Source of the DNA: Lysobacterales bacterium
GTDB lineage: Bacteria; Pseudomonadota; Gammaproteobacteria; Xanthomonadales; SZUA-38
DNA: 64,000 nucleotides
Direction of reading: 5' to 3'
Assembly (NCBI GenBank): GCA_028285525.1
Contig: JANQOZ010000007.1
Coordinates: forward strand, 1 to 64,000
Program-made: the position numbers and the translations under genes
Shown here: piece after piece, positions 56,704-64,000 of the stretch
Position numbering within the stretch: position 1 is the first letter of the stretch
Layout: each line of letters starts with the position of its first letter
Notes under the pieces: generated by a model
Database searches by the model: none
What the model was told of the DNA's origin: nothing
What the model saw: only the letters and a program-made list of their open reading frames with translations

Positions 56704-58116
56704 TCAGTCGGTGCTGGTTTCGAAGCCGTTTGCAAAGAGCAGCGGCAGCAGGCGCTGGCCCCAGAGCTCAAACTTGTTGTCGATACCGCCGTTGGCGTTA
56801 TCGTCACCCCACCAGGTGACCAGCACTCCCGCGGAGGAAGCCGCTACCGTAGGAAGTAGCCCACTAAAGCTGGTGTTGTCGCCGCCCATGTTGCTGATCT
56901 GTACCTGGTCGGCGCCGGGCGCGGGGTCAGCGCCTGCTCGGATCACGCGAAGATAGACCTCGCGGTCCGGGTCGTTTTGTACCCGCAAATTGCCGCTCCA
57001 GGACACAAAATAGGCCCCTTCTCCGCTCGAATAAAACAGGCCCGGGCGACCCGCCTCGAGACATTGGCCGCCAGGCTGGCAGTCGATGTTGACCCCGGAA
57101 CGCGAAAAGCTGTCCACAAACGCCGAGAAGCTGATCCGAAATTTTCCGGTGCCAAGCGCGTTGCCGGCAGAGTCGATGCGCCGCCCGAACATCTCGTACG
57201 ACTCTTGAACGACCCCCTCAGCCGGATCACTGTGGGCAAACACAATCAGGTATTCACCAAGGTCAGGATTAAAGGCAATTTCTGACCGCGCGGTGAAAAA
57301 CCCTGGCGTTGCGTAGGCGCGCTCAGGCGTTAGCTGCGGGGTGCCGTTGGCCGAGAGGATCTGATAGCGGGGGCTTTCCGTATTGTTCCCCCAGGTCACG
57401 AGATACTCATTGTCCACGTCGTTGTACGCAACGGTCGCATTGACCTTTGACCCGTCGATGCTGTCGACCCGAAAGGCCTCTCCAATCGGCATCCCGGTTG
57501 CGGCGTTGAAGCGCCGAGCCTGGATCGTTCGGTTGAAGACTCCCTCTGTAACGCGCGCCCAAACCACCAGAAATTCGCCGTCCTGTGAATTGAAGGCGAT
57601 ATCGGGCCGGATATCAGAGGTAGCACCATCATCGACCACAAATACCGGGCCTATTGGCTGCCCGCTCGAATCAATCAAGCGCCCGTAGACATCCACGCTA
57701 CTCGCGCCGAATTCCGAGTCCTGCGCGGTGTAAACGACCACGTACCCGTTGCGAATCGGGTCATAGGCAAGCCGCCGTTCCTGCGGCGTTCCTCCGGCGG
57801 CCCCGATACCGTCGACGCTGGTGAGCAGCACCGGGTCTCCGATGGGAGAACCGAACCGGTCCAGCCGGAGTCCGTACATCTCGATTTCTTCTGAAGCCAC
57901 CGGCGGCTCTGGCCGTCGGCCGAGAAACACCAGGAAGTATTCGTCGTTCTGCGGGTTGTACACCATGGTCTGGCGGGCCGCGAAGGCGAACGTGTCGTCG
58001 GCCGGGCCAAAGTTGGTGATTCGAAAATCATCCGCTCCTGTTTCGCGGAGCTGCGCCGTGGCAGAAAAGCAGGTCAGTAAGCCAGCGATAAACAGAGCTG
58101 TGGTTTTTGCGCTCAT
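56704..58116 (-). CDS. Secreted repeat protein, hypothetical, C-terminal NGFE tail
   Basis: Signal peptide MSAKTTALFIAGLLTCFSATA; repeated NDEYLVxW-type strands; ends LLPLLFANGFETSTD-stop. Confidence 0.7.
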   Translation of the reverse strand: MSAKTTALFIAGLLTCFSATAQLRETGADDFRITNFGPADDTFAFAARQTMVYNPQNDEYFLVFLGRRPEPPVASEEIEMYGLRLDRFGSPIGDPVLLTSVDGIGAAGGTPQERRLAYDPIRNGYVVVYTAQDSEFGASSVDVYGRLIDSSGQPIGPVFVVDDGATSDIRPDIAFNSQDGEFLVVWARVTEGVFNRTIQARRFNAATGMPIGEAFRVDSIDGSKVNATVAYNDVDNEYLVTWGNNTESPRYQILSANGTPQLTPERAYATPGFFTARSEIAFNPDLGEYLIVFAHSDPAEGVVQESYEMFGRRIDSAGNALGTGKFRISFSAFVDSFSRSGVNIDCQPGGQCLEAGRPGLFYSSGEGAYFVSWSGNLRVQNDPDREVYLRVIRAGADPAPGADQVQISNMGGDNTSFSGLLPTVAASSAGVLVTWWGDDNANGGIDNKFELWGQRLLPLLFANGFETSTD

Positions 58117-58207
58117 GACGATTCCTTTGATGGGCTTCAAAGGTCATAAGCGCAAAGGGCCGGCGAACGGGATCACCGATCGTCAGGAAATTCCTGATCG
58201 CCGGTGA

Positions 58208-59242
58208 TCAGTCGAAGGTGACCACAACCTTCCCGACGTGCTGTGCGCTGGCGAGGTACTGCAGTGCCGCCGGCGCTTCGTCGAAGGGGAACCGACGATC
58301 GATGTGCGGGCTGACCCCGTTCTGGCTGCAGGCCCGCAGCAGGTCCGCAAAGTTCCTGCGGCTGCCGGCCGTGATCCCCTGTACGACAACGTTCTTGATC
58401 AACATCGCGGTGAGAGTCGGCCCCTGCGCCGGAACGCCTCCCAGGGCCCCCAGAAATCCGAGCCGCGCGTTTGGCGCGCAGGCCGCAAGCGACTGATCCA
58501 GCGTGCTGAGGCCAACGGTTTCCACGACAATGTCGGCGCCGCCGGTCTGCTCGACGACGGCGTTTTCCCAGTCCGGCCGTTCACGGTAGTTGATGGTGCT
58601 GTCAGCACCGAGGGATCGCGCGAGTTCGAGCTTCTCATCGCTCGAGGAGGTGATGACAACCCTGGCGCCGTTCATCTTGGCGATCTGCAGCGCCATGATG
58701 GAAACGCCGCCCGTGCCGAGCGTCAGCACAACGTCTCCGGCCTTCACCTTGCCCAGCACTTCGACCACCCGCCACGCCGTGATGCCGGCAGCCCCCAGGG
58801 CTGCAGCCGACTCAAAGCTGAGGTTTTCGGGCAGCTTTACGCAGGCGCTGGCGGGCAGCCGCACCACCTCGGAGAGCCAGCCATCGGCCGTGTTGCCCAG
58901 GTCTGCTGCGAAGATGCTTGGGTCATAAGCACCGTCGAGCCACAGATTGAAGTGGGGCGCGGATACCCGGTCCCCAACCGAAATGCCAGAAACCTTCGCC
59001 CCGACCGCCACCACCTCGCCGGCACCGTCACCCAAGGGGACGCGGCTGTCGGGCTTCTTGGCACCGTAGCGGCCTTCAAGCACCATGATGTCGCGATAGT
59101 TCAGCGACGCAGCCCGGGTCTTGATCAGTACCTCACCAGGGCCCGGCTCACCGATCTCTCGCTTCACTCGTCTCAGTGAATCGACGCCAGCCTGCTCGCC
59201 AACCTCATACGCACTTACGTCCTTAAAGACCGAATCGGCCAT
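58208..59242 (-). CDS. Zn-type/quinone-oxidoreductase-like NAD(P)-dependent alcohol dehydrogenase (MDR family)
   Basis: GEVLIKTRAASLNYRDIMVLEGRYG, VPLGDGAGEVVAVGAKVSGISVGDRV, VVLTLGTGGVSIMALQIAKMNGARVVITSSSDEKLELARSLGAD; Met at 59242 preferred over the 59326 ORF edge. Confidence 0.9.
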   Translation of the reverse strand: MADSVFKDVSAYEVGEQAGVDSLRRVKREIGEPGPGEVLIKTRAASLNYRDIMVLEGRYGAKKPDSRVPLGDGAGEVVAVGAKVSGISVGDRVSAPHFNLWLDGAYDPSIFAADLGNTADGWLSEVVRLPASACVKLPENLSFESAAALGAAGITAWRVVEVLGKVKAGDVVLTLGTGGVSIMALQIAKMNGARVVITSSSDEKLELARSLGADSTINYRERPDWENAVVEQTGGADIVVETVGLSTLDQSLAACAPNARLGFLGALGGVPAQGPTLTAMLIKNVVVQGITAGSRRNFADLLRACSQNGVSPHIDRRFPFDEAPAALQYLASAQHVGKVVVTFD

Positions 59243-59347
59243 GGCACACCCAATTGTTGTGGTCAAAAAGCGAGTATAGGGGCAGCGCTGGCGGGGTGTA
59301 CACAAATGCCGGCCCTGCAGCATCAATCCAGTAAGCAGGAACCGCGA

Positions 59348-60616
59348 TCAGTCCTCGAAGCCGTCCCGGAAGACGACGGCCACCGGCTCGTCAGCGCCGA
59401 GCAGCGTCAGGGTAGACCGTCGGACGCCGTCGAAATCGAAGGCCGCCGCGGAGGTCCGCGGGATCATCTGGACATTCGTTGCGCCGGCAAGCGAAAGATG
59501 CAGATCACCACTTGGCGCATCGATGAACCAATCAGCCTGGGCGCTGGACTGGTTGTCGGCGACGCTTGCGGAAGCGCCGTTTCGCAGGGTGACGTTGGCG
59601 TCGAGCAGGTTCCCCTGCACCTCAACGTTCGTGGTGTCGGCAAAACGGACCTCAACCGCGTTGCTGTATCGGCCGCTGGTCAGCACCGTGTTGTGCAGGA
59701 CGCTGGCGTTGGGCGACGCCGCGTAGATCCCCACATCGACCGCGTAAGCTGCCGCCGGATCCCAGCGGATAAAGTTATTGCGCACGGTGCCGCCCAGATG
59801 GTCGACACCGCCGATCAGCCCAAGGGAAACGCCGCGGGAGGAGTCGATGATGGTGTTGCCTTCGACCAGCGTGTCCCTTGAGCCCTGCCACATCAGGATC
59901 GACGGGCCTGCCAGCGCCTGGTTCTGGCACTTGATGCCCCGGATGAGGTTGTCTCGAATGACCCAGCCGTCTACGCCGATCGCGTCGATGCCGTTGGTAT
60001 AGCAGGAATTAGGCGGACTGCCCTCCGGATGCACAATCGCACCAACGTTGTAGAATATCTCGGAATACTCGATGGTCACGTCGTCCGCCCCACCGCCCGA
60101 CGCTTTAATGATCTGCTGACCGGCATCGAAGAACCGGCTGTGAAAAATGCGTACGCGAGCGGCCCCCTGATCACCCTGAATCGCCACCGCATGGTAGTAG
60201 ACGTTGCCGACGCTCAGATCGGCGATGGTCACATCCGTCGCGGTGAAGATCTGAATGCCAAAGGGCACGCTGGTATTCAGCATGCCGGCACCGAGCAGCG
60301 TCACGTCCTCGGGATTGCCGGTGCTGCCGCGCAGCTGAATATTGCTGATGGGGCTGGCACCAAATCGCCCGACGGTGAGACGACCGTCGACGCCATTCGG
60401 GAAGTTCACCGAAGCCAGATCGTAAACACCGGGCGCGATCACAATCGCCTGGTTGCTTTGAAGGTTCCAACAGGCGTCGGCCAGCTGCTGTGCTGTCGCG
60501 ACGTTGATAACGGTCATCGAGGGATCAGGCTGCGCCAGCGGTGGCGCCTGATCGGGCGTTCGAGCGCCGCAGTGGTTCCACGCCAGCAGGGCACCGATGA
60601 TCAGCAGTAGTCGCAT
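59348..60616 (-). CDS. Secreted right-handed parallel beta-helix protein, C-terminal DGFE tail
   Basis: Signal peptide MRLLLIIGALLAWNHCGA; NVATAQQLADACWNLQSNQAIVIAPGVYDL, IRDNLIRGI, VEGNTIIDSSRGVSLGLIGG, RNNFIR; ends VAVVFRDGFED-stop. Confidence 0.8.
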   Translation of the reverse strand: MRLLLIIGALLAWNHCGARTPDQAPPLAQPDPSMTVINVATAQQLADACWNLQSNQAIVIAPGVYDLASVNFPNGVDGRLTVGRFGASPISNIQLRGSTGNPEDVTLLGAGMLNTSVPFGIQIFTATDVTIADLSVGNVYYHAVAIQGDQGAARVRIFHSRFFDAGQQIIKASGGGADDVTIEYSEIFYNVGAIVHPEGSPPNSCYTNGIDAIGVDGWVIRDNLIRGIKCQNQALAGPSILMWQGSRDTLVEGNTIIDSSRGVSLGLIGGVDHLGGTVRNNFIRWDPAAAYAVDVGIYAASPNASVLHNTVLTSGRYSNAVEVRFADTTNVEVQGNLLDANVTLRNGASASVADNQSSAQADWFIDAPSGDLHLSLAGATNVQMIPRTSAAAFDFDGVRRSTLTLLGADEPVAVVFRDGFED

Positions 60617-60740
60617 GGCCACAACCATAGCGACCGAGGACGCTCGGTTCAGTGAGCTAAGCCCTATTTTCGTGAGCTTGGGCGAGACCCCATTCCGCCG
60701 GACTGCCTCCCTAAATGGGACATCAGACACCTTGGGATCG

Positions 60741-61997
60741 TCAGGTGAGCGGGAGTTCGGGCTCCTGAAACGCGACCCAGATCACCTGGTCCTCGCGCGG
60801 CAGCGGCTGGTCGCCGTCGAAAAGCGGTCGAAAACGAGTCTTGCCGAAATAGGCCTGCGCCGCCTGCCGCTGCGCGACGTTCGTGTTGCTGTCCAGCACC
60901 CGGATTCGTTCAGGTCGGCCGTCGGCCTTGAGGCTGAAGCTGACCTTAAACCAGGTGTGGTTACCCAGCTCATCCGGATCGAGCACCTTAAATGGCCCTC
61001 TCACGAGCTGGCGGGTGGCCAGGCGCTGCTGCGTCGCCTCTCCCAGGCCGGGTTCACTTTCCGCCATCCGCCAGGCTTGCCGATAGACCTTCAGCGCCTC
61101 GCGTTCGCGAGAAAACATCATCGGCATGTCAGCGAGATTGAGCGTGACCGAGAGACGGCGAGCGGCGCTGAAAGCTGACGGGTTGCTGTCTACCAGTTCC
61201 TTTGCCTCGCGGAGCATATCGAGAGACCGACTCTGGATAGCTGGCGAGTAAACGAACGCGACCGCCTTACCGGTCATGAGATCGACCTTGCTCGGAACCG
61301 AACTGCCGTTCTCATCCTCGAGACGTTTCAGCGCGGTTCGATAGAGGGTCAGCGCCGGACGATACATGCCTCGCGCGGAAAGCCAGACGCCCAGCGTGTT
61401 GATGGCCTCCACGGTTTCCTGTGAAGCATCACCGTGATTGCGCCGCTGCAGCTTGATGGCGTTGGCGTAAAGCTGCTCCGCCTCCCAGAGTTCACCCATC
61501 ATCTTCATCGAGTCCGCCTTGGCGTAGATCAGCGGCACCTGCTCCTCGTTCAGCATCCCCTGGTGGCGATGGGTGAGGTGCTGGGAGCGGGAAAGGGAAT
61601 CCGCTGCGTCTCGATGTCGCCCAAGCGCCTGCTCGCTGAGCCCCAGGTATGCCAGGGGCTCCACCAGTTCTTCGTGGAACTGGCCGAGGTGCTGCTGCAT
61701 CCGCGGAATGGCCCGGCGCAGAATCATCCTCGCCCGATCGGGCTCACCGGCCTGCAGAAACAATTGCCCCAACCAAACCTGCTGTCGTGCTGCCGGCAGG
61801 CTTTGCTCCCCGTATTCCTGCTCCAGCTCACGCAGCTCCTGCTGCGCGGCTGCCAGCGACTGCTTGCTGGCTGACGGATCAGCGGGCGGCGGGTCGAGCA
61901 GCGGCTGCGCGTGTACGCCGGGAAACAACAGGGTCACCAGCAACGCCGAAATCAATCGAAGCTGGTGGTGGACTGGGTGTGCCTGGTCACATTTCAT
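60741..61997 (-). CDS. TPR protein with C-terminal TonB-like domain
   Basis: TPR region; WFKVSFSLKADGRPERIRVLDSNTNVAQRQAAQAYFGKTRFRPLFDGDQPLPREDQVIWVAFQEPE. Confidence 0.7.
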   Translation of the reverse strand: MKCDQAHPVHHQLRLISALLVTLLFPGVHAQPLLDPPPADPSASKQSLAAAQQELRELEQEYGEQSLPAARQQVWLGQLFLQAGEPDRARMILRRAIPRMQQHLGQFHEELVEPLAYLGLSEQALGRHRDAADSLSRSQHLTHRHQGMLNEEQVPLIYAKADSMKMMGELWEAEQLYANAIKLQRRNHGDASQETVEAINTLGVWLSARGMYRPALTLYRTALKRLEDENGSSVPSKVDLMTGKAVAFVYSPAIQSRSLDMLREAKELVDSNPSAFSAARRLSVTLNLADMPMMFSREREALKVYRQAWRMAESEPGLGEATQQRLATRQLVRGPFKVLDPDELGNHTWFKVSFSLKADGRPERIRVLDSNTNVAQRQAAQAYFGKTRFRPLFDGDQPLPREDQVIWVAFQEPELPLT

Positions 61998-62207
61998 GGG
62001 TGCAACCGGAGGAGACAAAAGGGTGATAATCGTCAAAGGTTAGCCCAAAAGCCGAAGCCGTTGGTAAACGTTACGTCAAGTGCGCGGGGTGAGAATCCAG
62101 GAACGCGGTGACTAATCCCGAGCCTTCAGTCAGAACCACTAAAGTCCCGGAACAAGCGGCCGATCTAACCGACTGCCAAAGAAACCTATGCAAGTAAGGA
62201 CACGATA

Positions 62208-62435
62208 ATGCAGGTGAAGGGAAACAGCTTTCAGTTCGCGCAGCTTGGCATCCAGCGCGGTACGAAACAGCTCAACGAGGCGGCGTCGACGATCGCCCGC
62301 GATAGCGCGGAGCCGAAAGATATCAATAGCGCGCTGGTCTTGATGATTGAGAGCCGGCAGCAGGTTGAAGCGTCGGTCCGCGTCATTGAACGATCCAACC
62401 GTGCGCTGGAATCACTGATCGATCTGAATGCCTAA
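62208..62435 (+). CDS. Small conserved-looking protein, hypothetical
   Basis: 75-aa ORF, FQFAQLGIQRGTKQLNEAASTIARD...SALVLMIESRQQVEASVRVIERSNRALESLIDLNA; weak resemblance to flagellar/secretion filament termini. Confidence 0.5.
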   Translation: MQVKGNSFQFAQLGIQRGTKQLNEAASTIARDSAEPKDINSALVLMIESRQQVEASVRVIERSNRALESLIDLNA

Positions 62436-62458
62436 ACGACGAAGCTGACGGATGTCGC

Positions 62459-64000
62459 TTAAAAAAGCTTGTTTACCGCTTCCATCAGCGCCGTGATGGT
62501 ATAGGGCTTTTTAATAATGGGCTCTCTGAGCGAGTCTTGCACGTCCTCAGGGATGAAGCCGGAAACGAGCAGAATCGCGACGTCCTGCGACAACTCCCGA
62601 ATCGCCAGCGCCACTTCCTGGCCGCCGAGCTCCGGCATGACGAGGTCGAGCACAACCAGCTGAATTTCATCCTGGTGAGACTTGTATTGCTCAAGCGCCT
62701 CAACGCCGTTGGCGGCTGTTAAGGCCCGATAGCCTGCCTTTTCCAGCACCATTCGGGTCAAGTTGACGATCTCGGCATTATCGTCGGCGATCAGCGCAAC
62801 TTTCCCGGAGTTAGGCATCTTTTCTCGAGGCAGGTTGTCGTTGGTCTTCGCTTCCATGGGAGTGGTTTCGGCCAGCGGTAGAAAAACTGTAAAACAGGCT
62901 CCCGTCCCTGGCGCTGCTTCGACGTTGATCAAGCCTTTGTGCTGCTCAACGATACTGTAACAGTTTGATAGACCCAGGCCTGAACCGGTCTCATTCCCTT
63001 TGGTGGTAAAGAATGGATCGAAGATGCGCGGCAGGATATCCGGCTCGATGCCCGGTCCGTTATCGCGAACGGAAACCGACACATATTCGCCGGGTAGCAG
63101 GTTTGGCCTTCCTTCGAGGGCTCGGCTGTCGAGATGTTTACGGCCCGTAGTGATCGAAACACGCCCCGTACCTTCGATCGCATCGCGGGCGTTGAAACAC
63201 AGGTTGAGAAGCGCCTGCTCAAGCTGAGACTTGTCGATACGCACCGGCAGTTGCTCGTTCATCAGCTCGATCGTCAGTTCGACTGAAGCCGGCAGCGTGC
63301 GAATCAGAAGATCGTGGAGCTCAACAACGTACTCGTTGATATCGAAGACTTCGGGGCGGGAGGCGTCCTGGCGGCTCAGGGTTGCCAGCTTGTCCGTCAG
63401 CCCGACAGCGCGCTCGGCCACGTTACGAATCTGTTCAAGCAATTCCCGGTGCCGCGCATCGCTGTCCTCATCCATCAGTGCGAAGTCGATGTTGCCGAGG
63501 ATCACCTGCAGCAGATTATTGAAATCGTGGGTGATACCACCCGCAAGTTCACCCATCGCGCGCATCTTTTGTGAATGCGAGATGCTCTGTTCCAGCTGTT
63601 TGACTTCGGTGACGTCTCTGCCGACGGCCGTAATCGCCGTCAGGTTCCCCGATTCGTCAAAGATCCCTCGGTTCGACCAGGCCAACCAGCGCCAGCCATC
63701 TTTGGTCATCGCTCGCTGCTCGTGGTACGACGTGTGCGGAGGCTCCAGGAGGCTCTCGAGCGAGCGTTGGGTCAGCTCGCGATCTTCCTTGTGCACAAGC
63801 GGCATAAAGTTTGACCCCATCAACTCCTCTTCTGACTTACCAAAAACCTCGCAGTAGCTTGGGCTGATGTACTGGAACTCACCCTGAGGATTGACCTTGA
63901 CGACCATGTCGATCTGGTTTTCAACGAGCAGCCGGTATTTGTCTTCATTCTCCTCGATCTTGGATTGCTTCAGCAGCGCACTGCGCATGGCTAAAGCCAG
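62459..64000 (-). CDS. PAS-domain hybrid sensor histidine kinase with C-terminal receiver (5' end probably beyond window)
   Basis: PAS NQIDMVVKVNPQGEFQYISPSYCEVFGKS; H-box GELAGGITHDFNNLLQVILGNI; VRDNGPGIEPDILPRIFDPFFTTK; receiver VALIADDNAEIVNL...LVVLDLVMPELGG; frame still open at window end. Confidence 0.92.
   Translation of the reverse strand: MALAMRSALLKQSKIEENEDKYRLLVENQIDMVVKVNPQGEFQYISPSYCEVFGKSEEELMGSNFMPLVHKEDRELTQRSLESLLEPPHTSYHEQRAMTKDGWRWLAWSNRGIFDESGNLTAITAVGRDVTEVKQLEQSISHSQKMRAMGELAGGITHDFNNLLQVILGNIDFALMDEDSDARHRELLEQIRNVAERAVGLTDKLATLSRQDASRPEVFDINEYVVELHDLLIRTLPASVELTIELMNEQLPVRIDKSQLEQALLNLCFNARDAIEGTGRVSITTGRKHLDSRALEGRPNLLPGEYVSVSVRDNGPGIEPDILPRIFDPFFTTKGNETGSGLGLSNCYSIVEQHKGLINVEAAPGTGACFTVFLPLAETTPMEAKTNDNLPREKMPNSGKVALIADDNAEIVNLTRMVLEKAGYRALTAANGVEALEQYKSHQDEIQLVVLDLVMPELGGQEVALAIRELSQDVAILLVSGFIPEDVQDSLREPIIKKPYTITALMEAVNKLF

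Noticed and set aside
58238-59179. 313-aa plus-strand ORF antisense to the MDR dehydrogenase
   Set aside because: Shadow ORF; dehydrogenase motifs clear on the minus strand.

Overview
The window is 64 kb of high-GC, gene-dense bacterial chromosome, probably gammaproteobacterial of Xanthomonadales/Chromatiales type (inferred from gene content only). I support about 49 protein-coding genes. I recognised no rRNA, tRNA, CRISPR array, prophage or intact IS element. Main contents: two TonB-dependent receptors; an ECF sigma / Ser-Thr kinase / ELWxxDGT secreted-protein locus; a DUF2334 / GT4 / sulfotransferase locus; ALDH-DUF779; ubiG-coq7; a subtilase with a YLWANG repeat tail followed by an EAL gene; two RoxA/MauG-like diheme cytochromes c followed by a patatin-like phospholipase; and many c-di-GMP genes (GGDEF, EAL, HD-GYP). 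The observation I rate highest is a shared C-terminal tail, [hydrophobic]-F/I-x-D/N-G/S-F-E followed by 1-6 residues and the stop. It occurs on five otherwise unrelated predicted exported proteins spread across the window and may be an undescribed sorting or processing signal. Other notable items are a perfect 52-bp palindrome built from GGGTCAGAGTAA units, the 18-bp tandem repeat encoding YLWANG, the cytochrome/patatin operon, degenerate c-di-GMP signature motifs, and a 28-bp palindrome between ALDH and DUF779. All calls are by eye from the sequence and the ORF translations; no searches were run.
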